From Cyanobacteriota bacterium (lineage in GTDB: Bacteria > Acidobacteriota > Vicinamibacteria > Vicinamibacterales > UBA2999): 64,000 bases of DNA. Under the pieces are notes generated by a model. The model was given only the letters and a program-made list of their open reading frames with translations. It did no database searches and was not told the DNA's origin. Below, in pieces: positions 1 to 10,345 of the stretch. The DNA is taken from positions 186,001-250,000 of the forward strand of contig JAIEMQ010000044.1 of NCBI GenBank assembly GCA_019752015.1, written 5' to 3'. How positions within the stretch are numbered: position 1 is the stretch's first letter; each line of letters starts with the position of its first letter. The position numbers and the translations under genes are program-made.

Positions 1-322
1 CGACGGCCCGAAAACGACCGCGCAGTGGTTCAACACGTCCTGCTTCACGCCGCTCACCCTCGCGCAGACCGGTGAACGACCCGGCAATGCCGGACGCAAC
101 ACGATTCGCGGCCCCGGATTCCAGCGCACCGATCTGTCGATCTTCAAGAACTTCGATTTCGCCACGCGTCATCGCGTCCAGCTGCGCATCGAAGGATTCA
201 ACATCTGGAACCAGGCGCGCTTTGGACAGCCCAATGGCACGTTCGGCGGTGCGACGTTTGGACAGATCACCACGGCGGAGGACGGCCGCGTGATTCAACT
301 TGGCCTCAAGTACATCTTCTAG
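1..322 (+). CDS. TonB-dependent receptor, C-terminal end (partial)
   Basis: Only the last 106 codons are in the window, read in the frame that starts at base 2. The end has the usual barrel signature of Oar-like TonB receptors: a GDxxRN-like turn (GNAGRNTIRGPGFQRTDLS), then LSIFKNF, a strand with LRIEGFNIWNQARFGQP, and a terminal aromatic residue (LKYIF). The terminal phenylalanine fits recognition by the Bam machinery. This would be an outer-membrane importer or adhesin-like receptor; the ligand cannot be told. The downstream phosphatase gene begins inside the last 23 bases, which suggests translational coupling. Confidence 0.85.
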   Translation, partial: DGPKTTAQWFNTSCFTPLTLAQTGERPGNAGRNTIRGPGFQRTDLSIFKNFDFATRHRVQLRIEGFNIWNQARFGQPNGTFGGATFGQITTAEDGRVIQLGLKYIF

Positions 323-1838
323 ACGCACGTTCTTGCAGCAGCTCGGTGGCCTGGCGGCAATCGCCCAGGCCCCGGGCCTCGTCACTGCCGATCGCACCCG
401 CCCGGTGATCGATGCCGGCGTCGCCGCCGGTCCAACCGGCCGCGACGGCGCGATCATCTGGGCGCACGCCGATCGACCGTCACGCATGACGGTCGAATAC
501 ACCACTGCGTCGTCGTTCGCGAACCTGAAACGTGTGCGCGGATCAATCGCGACAGCCGCAACGGGATTGACGGCACGCGCGCGCATCGGCGATCTCCGCG
601 CCGGCCAGGACATCTTCTATCGCGTGATCCTCGAGGACGTTTCCGGCGGGCGCACGATGAGCGCACCAGTCGAAGGCCACTTCCGCAGCGGGCCCGTCAG
701 CGGCAAGGCAGTTCGCATCGTGTGGACCGCCGATGTCTGCGGACAGGGCTGGGGCATCGATCCGGCGCGCGGCGGCATGCAGCTGTTCAAGACGATGGCT
801 GATGCGAACCCGGATTTGTTCGTCCACGTCGGCGACACGATCTATGCGGACGGTCCGCTTCGCCCGGAAGTCACGCTTGACGACGGCACGGTGTGGAAGA
901 ACATCGTCACGCCGGCGAAATCGAAAGTCGCAGAGACGCTCGACGAATACCGAGGCTGTCATCTGTACAACCGCCTCGACGAGCACTACCGGAGATTTCA
1001 GTCCAGCGTCGCGCAAGTCGTGATGTGGGACGATCACGAGGTCCGCGACAACTGGTTTCCCTCGCAGGTGCTGCCGGACAACCTGCCCTATACCGAGAAG
1101 CGCGTGTCGGTCCTCGCTGCAAGGGCGCGGCAGGCGTTCCTCGAGCAGTATCCGGTGACGATGGCGCGCGCGGCAGGCGCGCGCATCTATCAGTCGGTGC
1201 CTGTCGGTCCGCTCGTCGAAGTCTTCGCGCTCGACATGCGCAGCTATCGCGGCGCGAACGACGAGAACATGCAGGCCACTGCCAGCGCCATTCTCGGCGC
1301 GGAACAAGTGCGTTGGCTCGCCGGCGCGCTCACGCGATCGACGGCGACGTGGAAGATTATCGCCGCCGATCTGCCGCTTGGCATCGTCATTGCGCATCAA
1401 CCGGGGCGGCATGAAGCGGTCGCCAACGGCGATGACGGCCGGGCGCGCGGCCGTGAGATCGAGATCGCGGGCTTACTGCGAACGCTGAAGCAATGCCGCG
1501 TTCGCAATGTCGTGTGGGTCACTGCGGACGTCCACTACTGCGCGGCGCACTATTTCAATCCTGAGCGCGCGGCAACGAAGGAGTTCGATCCGTTCTGGGA
1601 ATTCGTCGCCGGGCCCGCGCACGCGGGCACCTTCGCGCCCGGTGTGATCGACAAGACCTTCGGGCCCGAGGTGAAGTTCAATGGCACACCCCCCGACCTG
1701 AAGCCGAATCGTCCGCCCGGCCCCGGCACGCAGTTCTTCGGCATGCTCGAGGCGGAGCCCGCGTCGCGGGCGCTGACCGCATCCCTCATCAACACTGCCG
1801 GAACACGAGTGTTCACGCGCCGGCTCGATGCACAATAA
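300..1838 (+). CDS. PhoD-like alkaline phosphatase/phosphodiesterase, Tat-exported
   Basis: Predicted metallophosphoesterase of the PhoD family, acting on phosphate esters outside the cytoplasm. The N-terminus has a twin-arginine motif (SRRTFLQQ, residues 7-14) followed by a hydrophobic stretch. After a fibronectin-like N-domain (residues 35-130) come the metal-site motifs TADVCGQGW, HVGDTIYADG, MWDDHEVRDNW and VTADVHY, in the order expected for PhoD. Length (512 aa) is normal. I place the start at a TTG because the only upstream room for the Tat signal lies there; it overlaps the receptor stop region by 23 bases. PhoD proteins in acidobacteria often sit alone, so the link with the receptor may be real coupling. 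Exact substrate unknown. Confidence 0.88.
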   Translation: MASSTSSRRTFLQQLGGLAAIAQAPGLVTADRTRPVIDAGVAAGPTGRDGAIIWAHADRPSRMTVEYTTASSFANLKRVRGSIATAATGLTARARIGDLRAGQDIFYRVILEDVSGGRTMSAPVEGHFRSGPVSGKAVRIVWTADVCGQGWGIDPARGGMQLFKTMADANPDLFVHVGDTIYADGPLRPEVTLDDGTVWKNIVTPAKSKVAETLDEYRGCHLYNRLDEHYRRFQSSVAQVVMWDDHEVRDNWFPSQVLPDNLPYTEKRVSVLAARARQAFLEQYPVTMARAAGARIYQSVPVGPLVEVFALDMRSYRGANDENMQATASAILGAEQVRWLAGALTRSTATWKIIAADLPLGIVIAHQPGRHEAVANGDDGRARGREIEIAGLLRTLKQCRVRNVVWVTADVHYCAAHYFNPERAATKEFDPFWEFVAGPAHAGTFAPGVIDKTFGPEVKFNGTPPDLKPNRPPGPGTQFFGMLEAEPASRALTASLINTAGTRVFTRRLDAQ

Positions 1839-1843
1839 CAAGC

Positions 1844-2650
1844 ATGGTCGATCGCGCCGCGCTGCCGCAACTGATCGGCGTGCCCTACGACGCGAGCTCA
1901 TCGTTCCTGCGCGGGGCGGCCGCAGCGCCGCCGCTGATCAGGGCCGCACTGCGCTCGCCTGCCGGCAACAATTTCACCGAGAACGGCGCGGATCTGACAC
2001 GGCTGTCCGATGCCGGCGATTTGACGCTCACCGATGATGCGGCCAATGCCCGCGCACGGATCCAGACGGGCATCGAGCTGTCCCTGCAAAACGGTTTCGC
2101 GCCGATTGCACTCGGCGGCGATCATTCGATCACGTATCCGATCATGCGGGCGGTCGCGAGGACACATACGATGGCGACCATCCTTCACATCGACGCTCAC
2201 GGCGACCTCTACGACTGTTTCGAGGACGATCGCTACTCGCACGCCTGCCCGTTCGCGCGGATCATGGAAGAAGGGCTGGCGGGCCGACTGGTCCAGGTCG
2301 GCATCCGCACGCTGACGCCGCACCAGCGCGACCAGATCAAGCGCTTCAACGTCGACACGATCGAAATGCAGGCCTTTGCCGGCGGCGCCCGGCCGAAGAT
2401 CAACGGCCCTGTCTACGTGTCGGTGGATCTCGACGGCCTCGATCCCGCATTCGCGCCGGGCGTGTCACACCGGGAACCCGGCGGCCTGTCAGTGCGCGAT
2501 GTCCTCAGCCTGATTCAGAATCTCGGCGGCCCGATCGTCGGCGCCGACGTCGTCGAGTTCAATCCGGCTCAGGATCCCGGCGGCGTCACCGCCAGCGTCG
2601 CCGCCAAGATCACGCGCGAGCTCGCGGGCGCAATCTTGTTGGGTGCCTGA
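1844..2650 (+). CDS. Ureohydrolase (agmatinase/arginase/formiminoglutamase family)
   Basis: Manganese hydrolase that releases urea or formamide from a guanidino/formimino substrate. Metal ligands are all present: GGDHS (His94), HIDAHGD (Asp117, His119, Asp121) and SVDLDGLDP (Asp195, Asp197), followed by SHREPGG with the conserved Glu. Length of 268 aa is slightly short for the family (about 290-310) because the N-terminus is compact. It starts 5 bases after the phosphatase stop, so the two are probably cotranscribed. The family covers agmatinase (SpeB), arginase and HutG-like enzymes; the sequence alone does not decide the substrate. The stop codon falls in the first unit of the GTGCCT repeat that follows. 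Confidence 0.85.
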   Translation: MVDRAALPQLIGVPYDASSSFLRGAAAAPPLIRAALRSPAGNNFTENGADLTRLSDAGDLTLTDDAANARARIQTGIELSLQNGFAPIALGGDHSITYPIMRAVARTHTMATILHIDAHGDLYDCFEDDRYSHACPFARIMEEGLAGRLVQVGIRTLTPHQRDQIKRFNVDTIEMQAFAGGARPKINGPVYVSVDLDGLDPAFAPGVSHREPGGLSVRDVLSLIQNLGGPIVGADVVEFNPAQDPGGVTASVAAKITRELAGAILLGA

Positions 2651-2706
2651 AGTGCCTGGGTGCCTTCGTGCCTGAGTGCACACAGGCACCGAGGCACTTA
2701 GGCACC
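2642..2706. repeat. GTGCCTNN octamer tandem repeat with inverted copy (terminator-like)
   Basis: Four to five head-to-tail units of GTGCCTNN are followed, after a short GTGCACAC centre, by inverted AGGCAC units. The left arm TGCCTTCGTGCCTG can pair with the right arm CAGGCACCGAGGCA with two mismatches. It fills the gap between the convergent ureohydrolase and M20 peptidase genes, so it could end transcripts from both sides, though there is no U-run. Confidence 0.6.
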
Positions 2707-2711
2707 TAGAG

Positions 2712-4208
2712 TTAGCGATACCGCATCAGCGCCGCGAGCGCGTCAATGCCCTTCCACAAATGACCGAGCCGCAGGTTCTCATTGTCGGTGTGCTGGTTGT
2801 CGTCATAGTTCGCCAGCGAGATGCCGACCACGGGCACCTGGAACGCGTTGATGAACGGTCCCGCGGGGATACCTCCGCCGAGCGTACGTATCCGCACGAA
2901 GTTGCCGCGGCCGTATTTCGCCCGGAACGCATCGGCAATGAAGGTGACCGCAGGCAGATCGGGATCGGTGCGCCACGCGCCACTGACCGCACCCGCTCTC
3001 GTCGTCACCTTCGCAATGCGCGGGTGCGCCGCCAGGGTCGCGGTGTCGGGGTCTTTATCGACGATGAAATAGCCCTGTTTGCGGATGTGCGCGATGATGC
3101 GATCGACCATGACGCGGGGCGAGTTTTCCTTCACCAGCCGCAACGCAATCTCCGCGGTCGAGCTCGCGGCAATGACGCCGCCGACTTCTCCGCCCTTCAT
3201 CATGTGGACGCTGAACGCGGGAAGATTCAGTCCTTCCTGAAGCGACGAGGCGGCGCCGTCGATGGAGCCGACCCCATACAGCTTCTGCATCGCGTCGTTG
3301 ACGTCCGGCACTTCTTTGAACATCTGAAGCGCCGCGGTGGGCAGCGGCAGCACATCGTCATAGAAGCCGTCGATCGCGACCGTGCCGGTTGGCGTGAACA
3401 TCGACGAGATGAGCTGCGAGAGACGGACGTTGGCGTCCGGCAGCCAATTGCCGTAGTTGCCGCTGTGCATGCCGGTCTTCGCGGTATACACCGTCACTTC
3501 GAGCCCGGCTCCGCCTCGCGCGCCGTAGTAGATCGTCGGCTTGTCGCTCGGATGTTGCGGTCCGTCGAGGATGATCAGGACATCGGAGCGAAGCTTGTCG
3601 GCGTGGTTCTTGATGACGTGATCGAGCGACGGACCGCCGCCTTCCTCCTCGCCATGGAGAATCACCTTGATGTTCTGCGCCGGCTTGCCGCCGATCGCAT
3701 CCATCGCCGAGACGAATGCCTGGATCGGCCCTTTGTCATCGCCGGCCGATCGCGCGTAGACGCGGAAGTGATCTGGAAACGACTCTCGCGTCGCGACGTC
3801 GGTCACGATCGGCGCGCCCTCTTCGAGTGAACCGGCGCGCACGACAGGCTTGAACGGATCGTCCTGCTTCCAATTCGCCTTGTCGACCGGTTGTCCGTCG
3901 AAATGAATGTAGAAGAGAATCGTTCGCGTCGCGCCGGGCACAAGACGCTCGCCGTAAACGAGCGGCGCCGTTGGCGTCTCCCACACTTCCGGCTTCATCC
4001 CACGCCGCTCGAGCATCTGCCGCAGCAGCTCCGCGTTGCGTTTGATGCTGGGAAGATCCGCACGGTGATTCGGAATCGCGACAAGCTCGAGGAATTCACG
4101 GACGATCTCGCCCTGGTGGCGGCGAACGAAATCGCCGACGTCAGCCGGCTGCGCAGAGGCTGGTGATGCGGCGAGAGAAAAGACGACGGCGCACAGGATC
4201 CGCTTCAT
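2712..4208 (-). CDS. Exported M20 family metallopeptidase
   Basis: Zinc-dependent dipeptidase/aminoacylase-like hydrolase. The first 19 residues (MKRILCAVVFSLAASPASA) form a clear signal peptide, so the enzyme should be periplasmic. Family motifs follow: YIHFDGQP (first metal His/Asp), AGDDKGP (bridging Asp) and LHGEEEGG (catalytic Glu pair), then a dimerisation insert around residues 215-370 and the last metal-site region GGGIPAGPF. Length (498 aa) is typical of M20 dipeptidases. It converges with the ureohydrolase. Substrate is likely a peptide or acylated amino acid, but that is an inference from family. Confidence 0.88.
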   Translation of the reverse strand: MKRILCAVVFSLAASPASAQPADVGDFVRRHQGEIVREFLELVAIPNHRADLPSIKRNAELLRQMLERRGMKPEVWETPTAPLVYGERLVPGATRTILFYIHFDGQPVDKANWKQDDPFKPVVRAGSLEEGAPIVTDVATRESFPDHFRVYARSAGDDKGPIQAFVSAMDAIGGKPAQNIKVILHGEEEGGGPSLDHVIKNHADKLRSDVLIILDGPQHPSDKPTIYYGARGGAGLEVTVYTAKTGMHSGNYGNWLPDANVRLSQLISSMFTPTGTVAIDGFYDDVLPLPTAALQMFKEVPDVNDAMQKLYGVGSIDGAASSLQEGLNLPAFSVHMMKGGEVGGVIAASSTAEIALRLVKENSPRVMVDRIIAHIRKQGYFIVDKDPDTATLAAHPRIAKVTTRAGAVSGAWRTDPDLPAVTFIADAFRAKYGRGNFVRIRTLGGGIPAGPFINAFQVPVVGISLANYDDNQHTDNENLRLGHLWKGIDALAALMRYR

Positions 4209-4229
4209 GCGGCGGATTATGGCGGCGTG

Positions 4230-4811
4230 CTAGAGATATGACAACCACCAACTCTTATTGCCTTCCTTCACGCCCGCAAACCAGCGGCAGATCGGATATA
4301 ACCCCACCACGATCGCGATCCAGACGACGTAGGCCACCCATAGGTCGTATCCGAAGCCTGGCGGAAACGCTGCCGCTGGTCCGCCCATCGACGGCACCGG
4401 CTGGAACATGAATCCCAGCGCCGCCGTGCCGTATTTCGCGACCGACATCAGCACGATCGCCGCGTGCGCGGCGACGAAGTGCAGGACGAAATAAAACAGC
4501 GGCACGCGCCCGAACACGATCAGCGGGTTCGATCGCGACAGCCGGCGATCGTCCGCCCACCACAGGAAGATCAGCGCCGGGCCAAGGGTCATCAACAGGA
4601 ACAGCAATGACGGCGGGTACTTCGTGGTGTTGAGGAACGACAGCACGGTGAACGCCGCCGTCGGCTGCCACGCCCATCGCGACGGATCGCCGTAGCCGTT
4701 GATGACGCGGAGCACGACAAACGCGATCGTCGCCGCGAGGCCGGCGCGCAGCAGGAACCGGCGCCGCCTGACGGGCTCCCACGAGAAGACGGCCGCGGTG
4801 CAATACCCCAA
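4230..4811 (-). pseudogene. N-terminally truncated HGSNAT/DUF1624-like membrane acetyltransferase
   Basis: The readable frame holds about 190 residues with several hydrophobic helices and the C-terminal half of a heparan-alpha-glucosaminide N-acetyltransferase-like (DUF1624/DUF5009) protein: VLRVINGYGDPSRW, LNTTKYPPSLLFLLMTLGPA and FGRVPLFYFVLHFVAAH. Full-length members are near 370-400 aa with the active-site histidine and first helices in the missing half. Family resemblance starts at about base 4811, four bases before the divergent aminotransferase start, so the 5' part was probably removed by a deletion at that junction. A TTG at 4809-4811 could still start a residual membrane protein, but catalytic activity is unlikely. 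Confidence 0.7.
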
Positions 4812-4814
4812 CGA

Positions 4815-6023
4815 ATGACCGTCGTGAACCTGCGAGACGAAATCCTGGCCGTGGCCGAGTCCCCGATGGTGCAGATCGCCACCATCGCCGAGAGCATGCC
4901 GGGATCGCTCAAACTCTGTTACGGCGAGTCCGACATGCCGACGCCGGCGTTCATTTGTGACGCCGCCACCGCCGCGATGCACGCCGGCCACACCTTCTAC
5001 ACCCACACCGCCGGCTGCGGCGAGCTGCGCCAGGCGATCGCGCGGAAGATCTTCGAGCTGCACCAGGTTCGATACGACGTTCCCGAAATCATGGCGACCA
5101 CCGGCGGCACCATGGCGATCTATGCGGCGATCCGGGCGCTCGTTGGCCGCGGCGACAACGCGGTGATCGTCTCCCCCGCTTACGCGATCTTCTCCAACGC
5201 GGTGATCATGTCCGGCGGCCAGCCGCGAGCGGCGTCGCTGGCGCGAAGCGGCGGTCGCTTCGTCCTCGATCTCGATCGCGTCCGCTCGGCAATCGACGCC
5301 AATACGCGGCTCATCATCGTCAACAGCCCGTCGAACCCGACCGGATGGGTGGTCAGCGAAGACGAGCAACGCGCCCTCGCGGAAATGGCTGACCGCCACA
5401 ACCTCGTGATCCTGGCTGACGAAGTCTATGAACGCCTCGTCTATGACTTGTCCCCCGTAGCCTTGGCGAAGGGGGATGGCCGCTCGATCGCGCCGTCCTT
5501 TGCGCGCGTGATGCATGATCGCGAGCGCCTGATCGTCATCAACAGCTTCTCGAAGACGTACAACATGACCGGTTGGCGCCTCGGTTGGGCGCAGACCAGC
5601 GAACGCACCATCAAGGCGATCTACAAGGCGGTCGAGTTCATGACGTCGAATCCCGCCGCCATGGTTCAACAAGCCGGCATCACGGCCCTGCGCGACGGCG
5701 AGCCCTACATCGCCGAGCTGAGAGATCACTATCGTCGGCGGCGCGATCAGGTGACGGCGGCGCTCGCGGAGTTGCCGGGTGTGTCGTTGCCCGAACCGCA
5801 AGGCGCGTTTTACGCGTTTCCACAGTTCCGCAACATCAGCGATAGCACCGCATTTACGGCCGCGCTGGTGCGCGACACCGGCGTCGCGCTCGCGCCGGGC
5901 GTTGGTTTTGGACGTGATGGCGAAGGCTACATCCGCGTATGCTTCGCATCCACCGAAGCAACGATCGCCGAAGCGATGACGCGCCTTCGCAACTTTGTGA
6001 TGACGAATCGCGGCCTGGTTTGA
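4815..6023 (+). CDS. Class I/II pyridoxal-phosphate aminotransferase
   Basis: Fold-type I aminotransferase of the aspartate aminotransferase superfamily. The PLP lysine is in SFSKTYNMTGWRLGW; NSPSNPTGWV binds the cofactor ring region and ADEVYERLVYD holds the Asp/Tyr pair. C-terminal PQGAFYAFP and RVCFAS (substrate carboxylate arginine) are intact, and 402 aa is normal. The loop right after ERLVYD carries about eight residues (LSPVALAKG) encoded by a palindromic repeat at 5451-5476, an in-frame insertion. Start ATG lies directly at the breakpoint of the truncated membrane gene on the other strand, so its promoter may be new. Substrate not predictable. Confidence 0.9.
   Translation: MTVVNLRDEILAVAESPMVQIATIAESMPGSLKLCYGESDMPTPAFICDAATAAMHAGHTFYTHTAGCGELRQAIARKIFELHQVRYDVPEIMATTGGTMAIYAAIRALVGRGDNAVIVSPAYAIFSNAVIMSGGQPRAASLARSGGRFVLDLDRVRSAIDANTRLIIVNSPSNPTGWVVSEDEQRALAEMADRHNLVILADEVYERLVYDLSPVALAKGDGRSIAPSFARVMHDRERLIVINSFSKTYNMTGWRLGWAQTSERTIKAIYKAVEFMTSNPAAMVQQAGITALRDGEPYIAELRDHYRRRRDQVTAALAELPGVSLPEPQGAFYAFPQFRNISDSTAFTAALVRDTGVALAPGVGFGRDGEGYIRVCFASTEATIAEAMTRLRNFVMTNRGLV
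5451..5476. repeat. Palindromic GTAGCCTNGGCGAA element inserted in coding sequence
   Basis: TCCCCC, then GTAGCCTTGGCGAA, then GGGGGA: a 6-bp perfect stem around a 14-base core. The same core, with one change, recurs at 31465-31490 inside a different but again complementary stem (CCCGCC/GGCGGG). Here it is read in frame within the aminotransferase. Confidence 0.7.
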
Positions 6024-6060
6024 ACCAAGCTGTGCGAGAATCCGTCCCACTGGGCAGGCT

Positions 6061-6087
6061 TCCGCCTTTGCGCTTCGCGCTACGGCG
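6061..6087. repeat. Variant of the GCCGTAGC...GCRAAGGC palindromic element
   Basis: TCCGCCTTTGC, GCTTC, then GCGCTACGGCG reads on the minus strand as CGCCGTAGCGC...GCAAAGGCGG, a relative of the elements at 5451 and 31465. It fills most of the gap between the aminotransferase and the small ORF at 6121. Confidence 0.5.
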
Positions 6088-6120
6088 CGACAGGCCGCCC
6101 GGTAACAAGGACAACTTCAT

Positions 6121-6327
6121 ATGAAGTGGTTGATCTTCGCGATCTTCGCCGAGGTCAGTGTGCTCTTGTGCCTGATCTACACGTTTGACGGCGCGCTGCA
6201 CTCCTGGTCGAGTGCGCGGCTGACGTGGGACCACGCCGCCGTGTCGCTGATCTACGCGTACGTCCGCGTCGAATTTTCCAGGAAAAGAATGGGCAAGCCC
6301 ACCTTGGCGCGCCTCCCCATTTTCTGA
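6121..6327 (+). CDS. Small hypothetical membrane protein
   Basis: A 68-codon frame starting with ATG. Residues 2-23 (KWLIFAIFAEVSVLLCLIYTF) form one strong hydrophobic segment and a weaker one may follow around 41-50. The upstream sequence ACAAGGACAAC is a poor but possible ribosome site. The last 12 codons overlap a palindromic stretch (GAATGGG...CCCATTTTC), so the C-terminus looks repeat-derived. I do not recognise a family; it may be a decayed or chance frame. Confidence 0.35.
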   Translation: MKWLIFAIFAEVSVLLCLIYTFDGALHSWSSARLTWDHAAVSLIYAYVRVEFSRKRMGKPTLARLPIF

Positions 6328-6335
6328 CACCAGAA

Positions 6336-6358
6336 GGGCGGCACTTCAAGTGCCGCCC
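6336..6358. terminator. Bidirectional hairpin between convergent genes
   Basis: GGGCGGCACTT, one base, then AAGTGCCGCCC: an 11-bp perfect inverted repeat placed between the plus-strand small gene and the minus-strand TPR gene. No U-run on either strand, so termination is inferred from placement and stem strength. Confidence 0.6.
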
Positions 6359-6370
6359 TCCCGGCATTTC

Positions 6371-7981
6371 CTAGTTCGCCATCTTCCTGGCGTACTGCAA
6401 CTCGGGCCGCTCCGCGCCCGCGTCCTTGCACATCTCGACGAGCGTCTTGTAGTAGCCCTTCGCCTTTGACGCCTGCTTGGCGCCTTCCGCGGCCTTGCCG
6501 GCGCCGTAGATGGCGAGGAAGCGATTCGGTTCCTTCTTCATCACCGCTTCGAACTCGACCAGCGCTTCCTTCGGCTGGTTGTTCTCGAGCAGCATGAATC
6601 CGAGCAGCTCGCGCGCCGGTGCGATCGGGCCCGGGGTGACGGCGGACTTATCCGTCAGGTCTTCCATGTCCGCGGTCTCGCGCATCTGTTTGAGCGCGGC
6701 ATCCTTCATGCCCTTCGCGAACATCACCCACGCATCGGCGCCGAGCCGCTGGATGTTGACCTGGCTCGCCCAGTACTCGTCCTTCATTTCGATCTCGCGA
6801 TCGCGAAGGGCGGCGAGCTTCTCGACGTCGGCGGCCGCGTCGGCCGGCCGGCCGGCGCGAGCCGCGCCGATGGCGCGAACGAAGTGCGTGATCGCCTCGG
6901 TGTACGGCGTGTTCGGCGCCGATCGCGGCTGCAGCATCGCCGCCTCGGTCCACTGCTGGCGCTCCATCGCGTAGCGCGCGGGAATCGCGGCCAGCGCAAA
7001 CGTGTTCGGGCCGGTGCCGGCGGCGCCCTGCGTGCCGCCGCCCATCGACGCGAGCCGGGTCGCGTGGCCGACGTTTTCCTTGGCCTGCGTGTCCATGCCC
7101 ATCTGCAGGAACGCGTAGGTCATGTAGTCGCGCGCGTGCATCGCTTCGCCGATGCCGTTGGTCTTCTCGGCGATCTCAGCCGACCTGGTGTTGCTGTCGA
7201 CGGATTCCTTCCAGTAGCCGACGCGCGTAAAGGTGTGCGACGGCATGTGGAGCGCGTGCGGCACGACCGGCGCAATGCCGGCGTAGCTGCGGGCCGCGGG
7301 CAGCGCCCTCGGCGCGAGCAGCGGCACGTCGTAGGCGTGAATGATGTAGTGCGCAATGCCGGGGTGCTTCGGCATCTGCTTGGCGAGCGGCTCGAGCATT
7401 TCGGCGGCCTGCAGGTTGCGCGCGTAGGTCTTGTCGGTCGGCGACGCGGCCTGCGCGACCGAGAGCGCCCAGAAAATCCGCGCTTCGACGTCGCCCTTGT
7501 TGGCAACGGAGACACGGCCCATCGCCTTCTCGTAGTCGAGCACGCGCTGGCGCTGGTTGGTGACGTCGTTGCTGGAGAAGAGAATCGCGACGGCGTCGAT
7601 GTATCCCTTCTCACGCGCCGTGGGCGATCCGGTCGCGAGCGCCTTGTCGATGGCGGCCTTGCCGTTGGCGATGGTCTGCGGCGAGCGCTGCCCCGCGAAC
7701 GGATTGCCCCAGTGCGTCAGCGCGACGCCCCACTGCGACATGGCGCAATTCGGATCGTCCTTCAGGACGTCTTCGAAAATCGCGCGCGACTCCGCGAACC
7801 AGAAGGAGTGCAGCAGCGCGACGGCTTCGTTGAACTTGGTCTTGACGGAGGGACTGCAGGAGGTTTCGAAATTGACCGTGCCGATGTCTTTCGGCGCCAT
7901 TCCACCATGCTCGTGCTGCCGCGCAATCGCTTGCGGCACGAGCCCGAGACACATACAACACACCATCGCGAGTTTCTTCAT
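6371..7981 (-). CDS. Exported tetratricopeptide-repeat protein
   Basis: A 536-aa protein with a signal peptide (MKKLAMVCCMCLGLVPQAIA, residues 1-20) followed by a His-rich start (RQHEHGG). TPR helices begin with FNEAVALLHSFWFAESRAIFEDVLKDDPNCAMSQWGVA; a conserved block KHPGIAHYIIHAYDVPLLAPRAL and HALHMPSHTFTRVG marks a widespread but uncharacterised bacterial TPR family. C-terminal repeats (KEALVEFEAVMKKEPNRF) close it. A strong Shine-Dalgarno site (GGAGGAG) precedes the ATG. Expected in the periplasm or on the outer membrane as a scaffold; no enzymatic residues are recognised. Confidence 0.85.
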   Translation of the reverse strand: MKKLAMVCCMCLGLVPQAIARQHEHGGMAPKDIGTVNFETSCSPSVKTKFNEAVALLHSFWFAESRAIFEDVLKDDPNCAMSQWGVALTHWGNPFAGQRSPQTIANGKAAIDKALATGSPTAREKGYIDAVAILFSSNDVTNQRQRVLDYEKAMGRVSVANKGDVEARIFWALSVAQAASPTDKTYARNLQAAEMLEPLAKQMPKHPGIAHYIIHAYDVPLLAPRALPAARSYAGIAPVVPHALHMPSHTFTRVGYWKESVDSNTRSAEIAEKTNGIGEAMHARDYMTYAFLQMGMDTQAKENVGHATRLASMGGGTQGAAGTGPNTFALAAIPARYAMERQQWTEAAMLQPRSAPNTPYTEAITHFVRAIGAARAGRPADAAADVEKLAALRDREIEMKDEYWASQVNIQRLGADAWVMFAKGMKDAALKQMRETADMEDLTDKSAVTPGPIAPARELLGFMLLENNQPKEALVEFEAVMKKEPNRFLAIYGAGKAAEGAKQASKAKGYYKTLVEMCKDAGAERPELQYARKMAN

Positions 7982-8030
7982 ATCTCCTCCAGTGACCCTT
8001 CAGATTCTGCGGCGGACCCGAGGATACCAT

Positions 8031-8067
8031 CCGCCTTCGCGGCGGTAACCCCCGCCGCTACGGCGAG
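8031..8067. repeat. Long-loop variant of the GCCGTAGC/GCGAAGGC element
   Basis: CCGCCTTCGC and GCTACGGCGAG flank GGCGGTAACCCCCGCC, itself a smaller hairpin. On the minus strand it reads CGCCGTAGC...GCGAAGGCGG. It lies in the 249-bp divergent region between the TPR gene and the radical SAM gene, where nothing else but a probable promoter and GAGGAGAG ribosome site (8219-8226) is seen. Confidence 0.5.
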
Positions 8068-8230
8068 ACAGGTTCGGATACCGGACTGTTTTTGTCGGTT
8101 ATTGACCGTTCGTCGCCCTGACCTGCCCATTCGACCGACCGCACGGCCCGCTCCCTGTTAACCGTGCAAGCCCGCGCAGGAAGTCCGTAAAATACAGAGC
8201 ATTCAAGCACTTAGACCGAGGAGAGCGTAC

Positions 8231-10324
<2,094 letters not shown>

Positions 10325-10340
10325 TCCGCCTGAAGGCGGA
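10325..10340. terminator. Short hairpin between convergent genes
   Basis: TCCGCC, TGAA, GGCGGA: a 6-bp stem with a four-base loop immediately after the radical SAM stop and just before the ABC permease stop on the other strand. No U-run. Confidence 0.45.
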
Positions 10341-10345
10341 CACGA

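Noticed and set aside
4230-6050. A 606-codon minus-strand protein covering the membrane acetyltransferase remnant and the aminotransferase
   Set aside because: Only the last 194 codons look like real protein; the first 412 are antisense to the aminotransferase.
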